64,000 bases of DNA from Nitrospira defluvii. GTDB taxonomy: Bacteria > Nitrospirota > Nitrospiria > Nitrospirales > Nitrospiraceae. The notes under the pieces are model-generated. The model did no database searches. It saw nothing but the letters and a program-made list of their open reading frames with translations, and was not told the DNA's origin. Within the stretch, counting starts at the first letter, position 1, and every line of letters begins with the position of its first letter. Below are positions 20,294-30,192 of the stretch, one piece after another. The translations under genes and the position numbers were made by a program. The stretch lies in NCBI RefSeq assembly GCF_905220995.1, contig NZ_CAJNBJ010000020.1:1-64000 (forward strand), written 5' to 3'.

Positions 20294-23200
20294 TGTCGCA
20301 CCGGTCTGCGACATCGACTGGGCGAGGTACTTCTCGCTTCCAGTCGCGGTACCACCGTCGGGGATCACCGCGGCTGAGCGCGTGCAGTACGCAGGGGCAC
20401 TTGACGTGACGGCGACGACCCCAATCAGTACGCATGGACGATATTTCAAGGATCCGCCTGCGGCGGAGGTTCGTGGGGTGGGAGCTGCTTCACGCGTGCT
20501 ACTGCCTCGCCACGGCCGTGACTTGGTGCCGGCGTCGCGGGAGACGCTCTCAGCCGCGACAATGAACGAGAGAATGACGCTGTTGGGAACAACGGCGTTC
20601 CAGCCTGCTGCACCGGCACCAGGCAGCGTGAGTGCGGTAGACGCCAAGCTACAGGACAAGGTCCCGACCGATCCGCGCGCGCTTTCTTTCTCGCCAATGC
20701 CGATTCCTCGGCTCGGTGTGGATTCCGTTGAAATGTACTTCGAGACCAAGCCCGTGCCATGGTTACCGGCAACTCTTGCAATCAACCAATTGGGGATTCT
20801 CGACATCAACGGCATGCCGTCGGCGGCAGTACCGGAGTTGTTGCTGACGACATCGAAGACCTCGCTCGGGGAGCTTGATCGGCTATTACTTCGCTCGCCT
20901 GTGAGCGGCCGGTTCCGGTTCGATCCGTACTACCTGTACCGTTGGTCTGGCGCGACCACGCTCGAGGTCATCGGCCCGAGCTCGACCGGCCGACTCTTGA
21001 TCGAGCAGCCGCCACTCAGCACCGCGAGATCCGTCGAGGGTACGCACACGCTGCTGTTCGAGGCGCGAACATTCGCGTTCGATCACGTAAGCCGAGCTGA
21101 CGTCTCGGAGTTCGTCCATGCGCTGCTCGCGTTCCAGCTTCGCCACCTAGAAGCACTTAACGCCGCGCACAAGAACGAAGCTGGCGCCGAGGCGCGTCTC
21201 GCCATCCCCGGGAGCAGCCCCGAGGTGATGGGCTGGGTTGTCGCGGGAGTGAGTCGCATGCTGAGGGCGTGGACCGCGTTCTTGTCGGTGGCGGTGCTGC
21301 GGTGGCGTATCGAGGACATAACCGCGGCTGAAGCGATCCCCGCAACGTGGACTGCCACGCTAAAGAAGGGTGAGCCGAAAGCGAGCGACGCGGCTGCACT
21401 GATACTGATCGCGACGCAGGTGATCGGCTCGGCCAACTTGCTCGAGTCCCTGATGTTCTTCTCGCGTAACGTCTACGCGCGCCGGCTCGCCGGGTACTCG
21501 TGGACCGAGGTTCTTGCTCTCAATGGGCAGAACGCTGCACGGTTCCCCGTGCCGAGCGATCAGCCGCCCTTCACTGCGAACGATGCAGTGGCCAAGGCGG
21601 CCAAGGAACAGCATCAGCGGTTGAGGTTGATCGAGGATCCCAACCAGCGCTGGGTCGCGTGCTGGGCGGGTGCCCCGCTCGGTCGACCTGCGCCGGTCTA
21701 CGCCTCGGCGGCTCCAGGGACCGCCTTCCCGGTGGATGGGGTCACGACCTACGAACTTGAGGCGCTTCATGCCGGGGATCTCGCTGCCGCGGTGTTCGGT
21801 GTCGCGGCGCCGGCGCCAGCCAGCAAGCCAACGGCCGGGCGGGCGGGGGATCTGTCGGCCTACACCGGCAAGCAGGTCGGACACGCCTGCTGGTTCACCG
21901 CGGGGACGATCGCGACAAACCCTCTACATACGACCACCGACTGGCTGCTCGAGCTGACGCGCGGGACCCATTTCACGAACGTGGAGGAACCGTTCGTTGA
22001 CCTCATGTCATTGGTCGACAAAGCAGATCCCCGTTTCCGTGGACATCCCCTCGTCGCCCCATTACGCGCTGACCAACACGAGAAGGCGGTCCATCTTCGT
22101 CGCCAGATGGATGCCGCAGGAATGGAGGTTCTGGGGATTGCATCCCTAGGATGGTGGGACAGCAAGGTGGGTTTCACCAAGGTCGGGACCAAGTGGCACC
22201 ACCTGAACGCCGACGGAACGGACAACGACAAGGATCCGTCACCCCGAAAACCATACAACGACGATCAGACTCATCCCGCAGCGTTGTCGGGAGTGCTGAG
22301 TTTCGACGACCTCATTTTTGGTTCGCCAACCGGATTCGACACGTTCGACATCGAGTCTGCCTGGCTTGCGACCGAGCGCATGCGCGTGTCTCCTGACCGG
22401 GCGCTTCCGCTGCCGGTCGTCCTCGCGCTGATGGAGCGTGAAGGCGTGAAGCAGTTCGCGGCGATCAACCGACGCGTACGTTACACGCGAACGGAGGGTG
22501 CCACGCTCCTCTGGGAAGCACTGCGTCGCGCCGATATCGCGCCTGTGGCGCGCTTGCGCGCCACATATCCAGGCCCTGACGTGCAGATGGCCCGCGAGGC
22601 GTGGCTCAGCTATCCCTACGGGCTCGATCACTACGCGACCCCGAATACCGATGACGGTGTCGACGGCCGCACCGTCCTGCCGGCAGACGCGGTCATCGGC
22701 ATGAGTGAAGGACTCTCCGGCGCCGTCAAAGCCGGAGTGATCGCGCTGGACCCTGACGAGTCGGTCGGGCGCTACATCAGCAGCCGCGTGTTTGGGACGT
22801 TCGTGCCATCGCCTGCGCCGATCGGCCCACGCGGCACCCCAAGGATCTGGAAGTTGCACCGCCGTATGCACTGGGCGGGGATTTCTCTGATGGTCGCCTA
22901 CTTTCGGGAGATCGAAGCGGGGATACTCGGGAACACCAGCGCCTTCGTGAACGGGGCGTGGACTCGCAATGCTTCTTGGGTGGCCCCGCCACCGGATCTG
23001 ACCGGTAAGACGCCCGCCGACACGGAGTGGAAGGACTACCTCAGCTATTACGGGATGGTCTACATCGGATACAACGGCGGGCCCAGCACTTGGGCCGATA
23101 CAATCAAGACCGCAGAAACCGCGATGGTCGGGTCCCCGCTGCAGTATCGCGACTTTCTACTGTTCAAACATCGTCGCGATCGCGTTGTGATCGGCAACAT

Positions 23201-23336
23201 GGTGCGGTTCGTGATCGGCCTCGATGCGTTTCTCCGCCTTCGTTACCTCGACAACGAGGCGCCACAGAACTTCGCAGCGGCATCGGCTGACACCACGGCC
23301 GCAGCGACCCGTACCGTTGCCAAGTGGGGGGTCTAG
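20283..23336 (+). CDS. Giant-operon protein 1, 1017 aa, unknown function
   Basis: Not recognised. ATG 20283 is preceded by TTGAGG; a TTG at 20271 is also in frame. The N-terminal 300 residues look like mixed beta structure (LDRLLLRSPVSGRFRFDPYY, TLLFEARTFAFDH). A helical section around 310-355 contains a hydrophobic stretch (VVAGVSRMLRAWTAFLSVAVL). The C-terminal third (about 690-1000) has YPYGLDHYATPNTDDG, PRIWKLHRRMHWAGIS and YYGMVYIGYNGGPSTWADT; YNGGPSTW faintly recalls the YN(A/G)GP motif of lytic transglycosylases, but this is too weak for a call. No signal peptide. The next gene starts on its last base. Confidence 0.75.
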   Translation: MPRNVAPVCDIDWARYFSLPVAVPPSGITAAERVQYAGALDVTATTPISTHGRYFKDPPAAEVRGVGAASRVLLPRHGRDLVPASRETLSAATMNERMTLLGTTAFQPAAPAPGSVSAVDAKLQDKVPTDPRALSFSPMPIPRLGVDSVEMYFETKPVPWLPATLAINQLGILDINGMPSAAVPELLLTTSKTSLGELDRLLLRSPVSGRFRFDPYYLYRWSGATTLEVIGPSSTGRLLIEQPPLSTARSVEGTHTLLFEARTFAFDHVSRADVSEFVHALLAFQLRHLEALNAAHKNEAGAEARLAIPGSSPEVMGWVVAGVSRMLRAWTAFLSVAVLRWRIEDITAAEAIPATWTATLKKGEPKASDAAALILIATQVIGSANLLESLMFFSRNVYARRLAGYSWTEVLALNGQNAARFPVPSDQPPFTANDAVAKAAKEQHQRLRLIEDPNQRWVACWAGAPLGRPAPVYASAAPGTAFPVDGVTTYELEALHAGDLAAAVFGVAAPAPASKPTAGRAGDLSAYTGKQVGHACWFTAGTIATNPLHTTTDWLLELTRGTHFTNVEEPFVDLMSLVDKADPRFRGHPLVAPLRADQHEKAVHLRRQMDAAGMEVLGIASLGWWDSKVGFTKVGTKWHHLNADGTDNDKDPSPRKPYNDDQTHPAALSGVLSFDDLIFGSPTGFDTFDIESAWLATERMRVSPDRALPLPVVLALMEREGVKQFAAINRRVRYTRTEGATLLWEALRRADIAPVARLRATYPGPDVQMAREAWLSYPYGLDHYATPNTDDGVDGRTVLPADAVIGMSEGLSGAVKAGVIALDPDESVGRYISSRVFGTFVPSPAPIGPRGTPRIWKLHRRMHWAGISLMVAYFREIEAGILGNTSAFVNGAWTRNASWVAPPPDLTGKTPADTEWKDYLSYYGMVYIGYNGGPSTWADTIKTAETAMVGSPLQYRDFLLFKHRRDRVVIGNMVRFVIGLDAFLRLRYLDNEAPQNFAAASADTTAAATRTVAKWGV

Positions 23337-26300
23337 TGACGCGCGGAACGCTCGATGCGCTCATGGTTCCGGTCGCGGAGGCGCTCGGCGAGATAACCAC
23401 TATCCTCGGTGTTGATGATGGCGCGGACTTGGTCGCGCGACTTGGTTACAGGCTGCCAGCCGGATCCGACTTGCCTGACCTGTTCGATGACGTCTCGACG
23501 AGCGCCTCCGCGCTCGCGGCTTCGCTGACCGCGGTCGTCGACGCATACGCCGACGGGTCGTACAACCAACCGTCCTTCCTCAAGAAGGTGTTGGATCTGA
23601 TCGCCGCGGTGATCAAGGCGGCGAAGACAGCCGACGGTTTGCCCTTGCGCGCGCAGGCAGCGATCCCTGACGCGGCATTCCTGCAACACGCTGGGATCGA
23701 TCAGCTACCGTTGCGGCTCGTCGACTACCTGATCGTTACGTACCTGCGGCGCAAATACCCTAAACTCGAGAGTCTGCTCGCAATCCTTGGTATCGTGACC
23801 CAGACCGCAGTCGCTGAGGGCGACTACAACCCGTTCTACAACAAGATCGAGGTGCGATGGGATCGAATCCCGAAGTTGTTCACCGATCCGAAGGCGATCC
23901 TCGCCGAGGAGTATGGGTGGCACCGCAATCCGTTCCACGCCGAGATTCTGCTCGAGCGAATCAACGCGTTCATGTGGCTCTCGGGGGTGTTCGGGCTTGC
24001 GCTGCCGATCCCCGATCCTGTCGATGCTGACGCGCCAACTGGGACTCAACTTGATGTCCCGCTGTTCGCGGGGACGATATCGACGCCGGCCGACGGTCTC
24101 GCGGGCGTCCTCGCCGGTCTCCGGGTCCGTCGCCACGACGACCCCGCCGACGTGACCAATAGCGGTCTCGCGATCGAGCCCTATGTCGACGGCTCGTTCG
24201 ATATGGCGATCGACCTTCGTGAGGGTTGGAACCTGGTGATTGGCGCCGATTTCGCGGCCCAGGGGCTCACGCTGACTGTCCAACCCGGCGGTGCGAACAT
24301 CGTGCTCGCCGGCGCGGTGAGCGCAGGCGTTAGCGTCGGTGTGCGGCGAGATGGGCTGGTGCTCGGTCCGCTGGTCCTGTTCGGTAACGCCGGCGGGACC
24401 CGGCTCGACATTAACACGCTGAGTTTTGCGATCGGGGCAGAGTTAGTGCCGCCGAATACGCTTGATGCTTTCGTCGACGCGCAACTCGATGGCGCACGCA
24501 TCGTCGTCAAACCAGCGCCGGACGAGGCAGATTCATTCCTTGGCAGCTTGCTAGGCACTGAAGGAATTTCCGCAGAAATGTCCTTCGGTATACGCCTATC
24601 GAGACGTTCGGGTCTTGTCTTTACGGGTTCGGGTGGGTTGGAAACGAGCATTCCGTTGCACGTTACGCTTGGACCCATCGAATTTCAGGGACTCACTCTC
24701 GGTGTGAAGCCCCGCGGACAGGATGTGGATGTTGAAGTAGGTGCAACCGTCTCAGGAAAACTTGGACCACTTGCCTTCGTAGTCGAGCGCGTGGGTCTAA
24801 AGCTCGTCGCGCAATTTCCTAACCCAGCAGACGGTAAGAGCGGTCGCTTCAATATCGGAATGGGATTCAAGCCACCGAACGGTCTCGGGCTGTCAATCGA
24901 TGCTGGGACGGTAAAGGGCGGCGGTTACCTCTACTTCGACTTCGACAAGGAGGAATACGCTGGCGTCCTTGAACTGTCCATTGCCAACTTCCTCACTCTA
25001 ACTGCGGTCGGGCTCGTCACCACGCGGATGCCCGACGGATCCAAGGGGTTCTCCCTCCTCATTATCATTACCGCCGAGTTCGGCACCGGCATCCAGCTCG
25101 GCTTCGGCTTCACGCTTATCGGCGTCGGCGGACTGCTCGGCCTGAACCGCACCGTCAAGCTCCAGCCGCTGGCCGACGGTGTACGTACCGGCGCGGTGAA
25201 CAACATCATGTTCCCCAAGAACGTGGTGGCTAACGCACCCCGCATCATCAGCGACCTGCGTGCCATCTTCCCAGCGTTCGAAGGCAAGTTCCTCATCGGT
25301 CCCATGGCCAAGCTTGGCTGGGGCTCGCCTCCGCTCATCACGCTGTCACTCGGAGTCATCATCGAGATCCCGGGCAACCTCGCTATCCTCGGCGTCCTGA
25401 AGTGTGTCCTGCCCGACGCGAAGGCGCCGGTTCTCGTGCTCCAAGTGGCATTCGTCGGCGCGATCGAGTTCGACAAGAAGCGGCTCTGGCTCTTCGCTGG
25501 CATCTTCGACTCGAAAATCATGACGTTTACGCTCGAAGGCGAAATGGGCGTACTATTCGCCTGGGGCGACGACGCGGACTTCGTACTTAGCGTGGGCGGT
25601 TTCCACCCGCGCTTCACGCCGCCACCACTGCCGTTCCCGTCTCCTAAGCGCCTGGCCCTCTGCATCCTCGACGAGGACCAGGCCCGGATCCGCGTGTCGT
25701 CCTACTTCGCCGTTACGACCAACACTGTACAGTTCGGCGCCTCCGCCGAGCTGTTCTTCGGCTTCAGCGCGATCAGCGTGGACGGTCACTTCCAATTCGA
25801 CGCATTGTTCCAGTTCTCGCCGTTCTACTTTGTCATCGAGCTAGGCGCGTCGGTGTCACTCAAGGTCTTCGGCATGGGCGTCTTCAGCATCTCGCTAGAG
25901 CTGGCGCTCGAAGGCCCAACCCCGTGGCATGCGCGCGGGCGTGGCTCAATCTCGTTTTTCTTCTTCGACGTTTCGGCGAATTTCGACGAGACGTGGGGGG
26001 AGGAGAAAGACACCACGCTCCCGCCGATCGAGGTCTTCCCCCTCCTCGCCGAGGAGCTGGCCAAGGAGCCGAACTGGAGCGCTCTGCCACCGAAGAGCGG
26101 CAACCTCCTCGTGTCATTGCGCGTGGTGGGCGAGACCAAGGAGTTCGTGCTCCATCCGGTCGGCACCCTCCGCATCACACAGCGCACGGTGCCGCTGAAC
26201 AGCAAGATCGATCTCTTCGGCACGCAGAAACCAGCCGACGCGAACCGTTTCGCCCTGGCTGTGAAGACGCCGGGCTTAGCCATCGCCAAGGTGGTGCGAG

Positions 26301-26791
26301 AGGAGTTCGCGCCGGCCCAGTTCCACGCCATGAGCAGGAACGAAAAGCTGGCCGCGCCGGCCTTCTCGCAGGAAGACGGCGGCGTAGATATTTCGGCCAC
26401 CGGCGATGCCTTGCGCTCGAGCCTCGTGGTCCGTCGCATTGTGCGCTACGAGCAGATCATCCTCGACACCAACTTCAAGCGATTCCAGAAACGGTTCGTG
26501 ACCTTCAGCGGCTCGCTGTTCCACCACTTCCTGGGTGGCAACGCTGCCTCGCGCTCTTCGCTCTCGGCTCGGCTCAAGAACCAGATGCAGCCGTTCCAGG
26601 AAACCATCAAGACGAGGTCCGAAAGATTTGGGGTGGCAAACACTACGAACAATACGATGGTCGCTGGGACCGGCGTGTTCGGAAGCTACCATGAAGCGAA
26701 GGAGTATATGGAGCAGGCCATCGCCAAGAATCCAGGACTTGCCAACACGATGCATGTTTTACCAGACTTTGAGATTAGGAGGGTAGCGTGA
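23336..26791 (+). CDS. Giant-operon protein 2, DUF6603-like beta-rich protein
   Basis: An 1151-aa protein with GTG start at 23336 overlapping the previous stop (TAGTG). The first 230 residues are helical. From about 250 to 900 there are repeated amphipathic beta strands with DUF6603-type landmarks: GPLAFVVERVGLKL, FKPPNGLGLSIDAGTVKGGG, GFGFTLIGVGGLLGLNR, GPMAKLGWGSPPLITLSLG and LSVGGFHPRF. The strand pattern (alternating Gly, hydrophobic and Asp) resembles a membrane- or lipid-facing sheet, but no function is established for the family. The last 200 residues carry helical, charged sequence. No signal peptide seen. Confidence 0.8.
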   Translation: MTRGTLDALMVPVAEALGEITTILGVDDGADLVARLGYRLPAGSDLPDLFDDVSTSASALAASLTAVVDAYADGSYNQPSFLKKVLDLIAAVIKAAKTADGLPLRAQAAIPDAAFLQHAGIDQLPLRLVDYLIVTYLRRKYPKLESLLAILGIVTQTAVAEGDYNPFYNKIEVRWDRIPKLFTDPKAILAEEYGWHRNPFHAEILLERINAFMWLSGVFGLALPIPDPVDADAPTGTQLDVPLFAGTISTPADGLAGVLAGLRVRRHDDPADVTNSGLAIEPYVDGSFDMAIDLREGWNLVIGADFAAQGLTLTVQPGGANIVLAGAVSAGVSVGVRRDGLVLGPLVLFGNAGGTRLDINTLSFAIGAELVPPNTLDAFVDAQLDGARIVVKPAPDEADSFLGSLLGTEGISAEMSFGIRLSRRSGLVFTGSGGLETSIPLHVTLGPIEFQGLTLGVKPRGQDVDVEVGATVSGKLGPLAFVVERVGLKLVAQFPNPADGKSGRFNIGMGFKPPNGLGLSIDAGTVKGGGYLYFDFDKEEYAGVLELSIANFLTLTAVGLVTTRMPDGSKGFSLLIIITAEFGTGIQLGFGFTLIGVGGLLGLNRTVKLQPLADGVRTGAVNNIMFPKNVVANAPRIISDLRAIFPAFEGKFLIGPMAKLGWGSPPLITLSLGVIIEIPGNLAILGVLKCVLPDAKAPVLVLQVAFVGAIEFDKKRLWLFAGIFDSKIMTFTLEGEMGVLFAWGDDADFVLSVGGFHPRFTPPPLPFPSPKRLALCILDEDQARIRVSSYFAVTTNTVQFGASAELFFGFSAISVDGHFQFDALFQFSPFYFVIELGASVSLKVFGMGVFSISLELALEGPTPWHARGRGSISFFFFDVSANFDETWGEEKDTTLPPIEVFPLLAEELAKEPNWSALPPKSGNLLVSLRVVGETKEFVLHPVGTLRITQRTVPLNSKIDLFGTQKPADANRFALAVKTPGLAIAKVVREEFAPAQFHAMSRNEKLAAPAFSQEDGGVDISATGDALRSSLVVRRIVRYEQIILDTNFKRFQKRFVTFSGSLFHHFLGGNAASRSSLSARLKNQMQPFQETIKTRSERFGVANTTNNTMVAGTGVFGSYHEAKEYMEQAIAKNPGLANTMHVLPDFEIRRVA

Positions 26792-29700
26792 GCAGCCGCC
26801 CTGCCTACTCATTCTTCCCCTGGTTGCGACAGGGACTGGGCAACCAGATCACCGATACTGATACTGCCGGACGCGTGAAGCTGCGGTCGGAAATTCCAAT
26901 CGCCCTCGAGCTAACGGGCAGCGGCCTGTCAGCCAACCTGGTGCAGCAGATTCCGCTCGCTCCACGGAACGTTCCGCTCGCCGGCCCGGGCGACATTGTC
27001 GGCATCGAGTCACGTGCCATCGTTCGTACCGAACCGCGCGACTGGATCACCAACTTCGAGCCAAACTATGTCCCCTGCATCGAATTCTACGACGAGGACT
27101 TTCCTTGGCGCTACACGCCAGCCAAGGCCGACACCGCCACGCATCGGCTTCGTCCCTGGATCGCACTGGTGGTGCTTGAGGAAGGAACGGAGTTCAAGGA
27201 AGGCGCCAACCTCGGTGACCGATCACTGCCCTATATCGTTGTCGATGATCCCGCGCGCTTTCCGCCTGCGGATCAGCTGTGGGCCTGGGCTCATGTCCAC
27301 GTCAATCGCAGCATGATCGATACCGGCATGCGAACCCCGGCCCTCGGCACGGCCGTGCCAGCGGGCACCAATCCCAGCCATCCAGCCGTGCAGCGGCTGG
27401 AGCAGACGCTTGACGAGAATGCCGACTTGGCCTATTCGCGTCTCATCTGCCCACGCAAGCTCAAAGACAACACGGCGTATCACGCCTTTGTTGTGCCGGT
27501 TTTCGAGACCGGGCGACTAGCAGGCCTTGGGCTGGACCCGTCCAAGGCGCCCGAAGCGATGCAGTCGGCGTGGGGCACGTACCCGGGCGCGGCATCAATA
27601 CCACGTGAGCAGGGCACCAACTACCCGTATTACCACCGTTGGTACTTCCGCACTGGCACAGTCGGTGACTTTGAGTACTTGGTGCGTTTGCTGAAGCCAC
27701 GTACTGTGGACAAGCGCGTCGGTACCCGCGACATGGACGTGCAGGACCCAGACGCGAACCTCCCAGGGATCGCTGACCCCGCTCTGGCAGGCGTGCTCAA
27801 GCTCGGTGGCGCACTTAAGGTCCCACGCAAGGCGCTCAGTGACCCTGACTGGGCCTACCTTCAGGCACACGAGAACTGGGCAACACCCTATCCACGGCCC
27901 TTTCAAGAGAAACTCGCCACGCTGATCAATCTGGCTGACGACTATCAGGTAAAGGCGGCCCCGGCCGCGAATAGTGCCGCTGCCCTGACTCCTGGCCTGG
28001 CAGGAGACCAGGACCCCCTGATCACGCCGCCGCTATACGGCCAGTGGCACGCATTGCAGCGGCGTCTGCTCAAGGAGCGCGACGGAACGAACGTGCTAAA
28101 TCGGAACAACTGGTTCCACCAGCTTAACCTCGATCCGCGTCACCGAGTGACGGCCGGATTCGGGACAAAGGTGGTACAGCAGAAGCAGGAAGATCTGATG
28201 GCTGCGGCGTGGCAGCAGATCGGCGCGGTGCTCGAAGCACAGCGACGCATTCGAGACGGTCAGTTAGTCAAACAGGTGTCGTGGATCTGGTATGCCCGTC
28301 ATATCAAGCCGATGTTGACGACAAATCCCGAGCGCGCGTTCACCATTGCCGCGCCGGTTCACAACCGCATCATAGCCGGGAACCTGACCGTCGCTCACAC
28401 CATACGCCAGAGCGCATTGCCCGCTGCAGCTATGTCGGCGCCCGTGCGTCGGATGCTGCGCCCGCGTGCCAGGCTAGCCACAGCGCTGCCCATTGCCGCG
28501 CCCGGACAACCGCAGGACCTACTACGCCGACTGAACAACAAGGAGGTCAGCGCCGCGCCTCCACGTATCCGGCCCCCCAAACTCGTGACTCCTGGCGACG
28601 TGGCCGCCAAGCTACGGCCGCCAATACCGGGTTTCCTCATGAACTGGCTACGGAAGCTTCGTTTCCTACCGTGGGTGATACTGCTGTTGTTGCTGATTAC
28701 GGCCCTATTACTGTGGATGCTGCTGCCTTCCGGCTCAACGATCGCGACGGCCATCGGTGGTGTTGCCGCGGTGCTGTTCGCGGTGTTGCGGCGCTGGAGC
28801 GCAGACCTCACAAAGGCCGACACGCTCGACGACGTCGTCGCCACGCCAGCCGATGTGGCTTCCATGCCAAAACTCCCCCATTTCACCATCGCGCAGCCGG
28901 GGCAGGACCCGGCGCCCGCCACCGGCTCTAGCGACAGCCTTGAGGGCACCAACTTTAAGGATGGCCTGCGCGGCGCGCGCACGCTCATCGGCGGCAGCAA
29001 GGCCGCCGCAGCTGGCGAAGCGGCCAAGGGGCCTGCCGGCGCATCCCTTACTTTTACTACCATTGCAGCTGCAGTTGTGACAGCCATCAATCCCGATGTT
29101 ACCGTTCCGCTACGTACGCTCACCGGTATCAAGCTGCCCACTCGGCTCGCCCCAATGGTGACAGAGCAGTTCCGGGAACCATTCGCTTATCCTCAGTTCG
29201 ACATGCCAATGTATAAACCATTGATCGACATCTCATCTGAGCTGTTTTTGCCGAACTTGAATCTGATCGAGCAAAACACCATCATTTTGCTGGAACAAAA
29301 TTTTTCATTTATTGAAGCGTACATGATCGGGCTGAACCACGAGCTCGGTCGCGAGTTGATGTGGCGCGAGTATCCAACCGACCAGCATGGCAGCTACTTC
29401 CGGCAATTCTGGGATGTCAGAGCGTTCCTGGACGCGCAACCAGAGGCCGATCCAGAGGCTCAGAAGGAGAAGCTGCGCGATATCACGAAGTTGCATCAGT
29501 GGTCCCGAACGTCCTCTCTGAAGGATCACGACAACCGTCAAAGCAGCGGCGCCGCAAAGAACGAATTGGTGCTCACGATTCGTGGCGAGCTCCTCAAGAA
29601 GTATCCGAACGCGGTCATTTACGCGCACCGCGCCGAGTGGCAGCTCAAGACTGATGGAAGCAAGGACATCGACCCTACTCAAGAGCGCCGCTTGGTGGCT

Positions 29701-30192
29701 CTTACAGCGGCCGAAGAAGATAACCCGCCGAAATCAAAAGTGCGCACCCCGCAGTACGAAGCCAAAGTAGACCCCGACATTTTTTTCTTTGGATTTGACC
29801 TGACGGACTCAGAAGTCAAGGGCGGCACCGGCGAAGATCCTGGCGACGATCCAGGCTGGTTCTTCATAATCAAAGAGCGGCCGGGAGAGCCCCGTTTCGG
29901 CTTCGACATCGGTGCCGCCGATCCGAGCAAGATTCACGTCTGGAATGACCTCGGTTGGGACAACGTACAATCGGGACCGGCGGGCTCCTACGTAGTGATC
30001 GACAGCACCATGAGCGCCTTTGAGGTGAAGGGGCTGACCTTGCCGGATGAGAAGAAAGAACAGCACCAAGATGATGTGGCCATCAAGTGGAACAAGGACA
30101 TGAACGCGGCTGACGTGGCCTACGTACTGTACCAGGCACCGGTGCTGGTCGCTGTCCATGGCGCCGAAATGCTCCGGCCGGAGGGTCAATGA
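26788..30192 (+). CDS. Giant-operon protein 3, 1134 aa with central membrane anchor
   Basis: GTG start within the preceding stop (GTGA), with AGGAGGG as ribosome site. The N-terminal 300 residues (PRDWITNFEPNYVPCIEFYD, RLRPWIALVVLEEGTEF) form a conserved-looking globular part. A strong transmembrane hairpin lies at about 625-665 (FLPWVILLLLLITALLLWML, then AIGGVAAVLFAVL). The C-terminal domain contains NFSFIEAYMIGLNHELGREL and MWREYPTDQHGSYFRQFWD (about 837-875), a block I associate with an uncharacterised family that clusters with the next two genes. HELGRE is not an HExxH zinc site. Probably membrane-anchored; the function is unknown. Confidence 0.78.
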   Translation: MSSRPAYSFFPWLRQGLGNQITDTDTAGRVKLRSEIPIALELTGSGLSANLVQQIPLAPRNVPLAGPGDIVGIESRAIVRTEPRDWITNFEPNYVPCIEFYDEDFPWRYTPAKADTATHRLRPWIALVVLEEGTEFKEGANLGDRSLPYIVVDDPARFPPADQLWAWAHVHVNRSMIDTGMRTPALGTAVPAGTNPSHPAVQRLEQTLDENADLAYSRLICPRKLKDNTAYHAFVVPVFETGRLAGLGLDPSKAPEAMQSAWGTYPGAASIPREQGTNYPYYHRWYFRTGTVGDFEYLVRLLKPRTVDKRVGTRDMDVQDPDANLPGIADPALAGVLKLGGALKVPRKALSDPDWAYLQAHENWATPYPRPFQEKLATLINLADDYQVKAAPAANSAAALTPGLAGDQDPLITPPLYGQWHALQRRLLKERDGTNVLNRNNWFHQLNLDPRHRVTAGFGTKVVQQKQEDLMAAAWQQIGAVLEAQRRIRDGQLVKQVSWIWYARHIKPMLTTNPERAFTIAAPVHNRIIAGNLTVAHTIRQSALPAAAMSAPVRRMLRPRARLATALPIAAPGQPQDLLRRLNNKEVSAAPPRIRPPKLVTPGDVAAKLRPPIPGFLMNWLRKLRFLPWVILLLLLITALLLWMLLPSGSTIATAIGGVAAVLFAVLRRWSADLTKADTLDDVVATPADVASMPKLPHFTIAQPGQDPAPATGSSDSLEGTNFKDGLRGARTLIGGSKAAAAGEAAKGPAGASLTFTTIAAAVVTAINPDVTVPLRTLTGIKLPTRLAPMVTEQFREPFAYPQFDMPMYKPLIDISSELFLPNLNLIEQNTIILLEQNFSFIEAYMIGLNHELGRELMWREYPTDQHGSYFRQFWDVRAFLDAQPEADPEAQKEKLRDITKLHQWSRTSSLKDHDNRQSSGAAKNELVLTIRGELLKKYPNAVIYAHRAEWQLKTDGSKDIDPTQERRLVALTAAEEDNPPKSKVRTPQYEAKVDPDIFFFGFDLTDSEVKGGTGEDPGDDPGWFFIIKERPGEPRFGFDIGAADPSKIHVWNDLGWDNVQSGPAGSYVVIDSTMSAFEVKGLTLPDEKKEQHQDDVAIKWNKDMNAADVAYVLYQAPVLVAVHGAEMLRPEGQ

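Noticed and set aside
23039-23092. Lytic transglycosylase in giant protein 1 (YNGGPSTW)
   Set aside because: One short motif; no catalytic Glu context or family length match.
29328-29365. HELGRE as a zinc-protease site in giant protein 3
   Set aside because: It lacks the HExxH spacing and any downstream zinc ligand.
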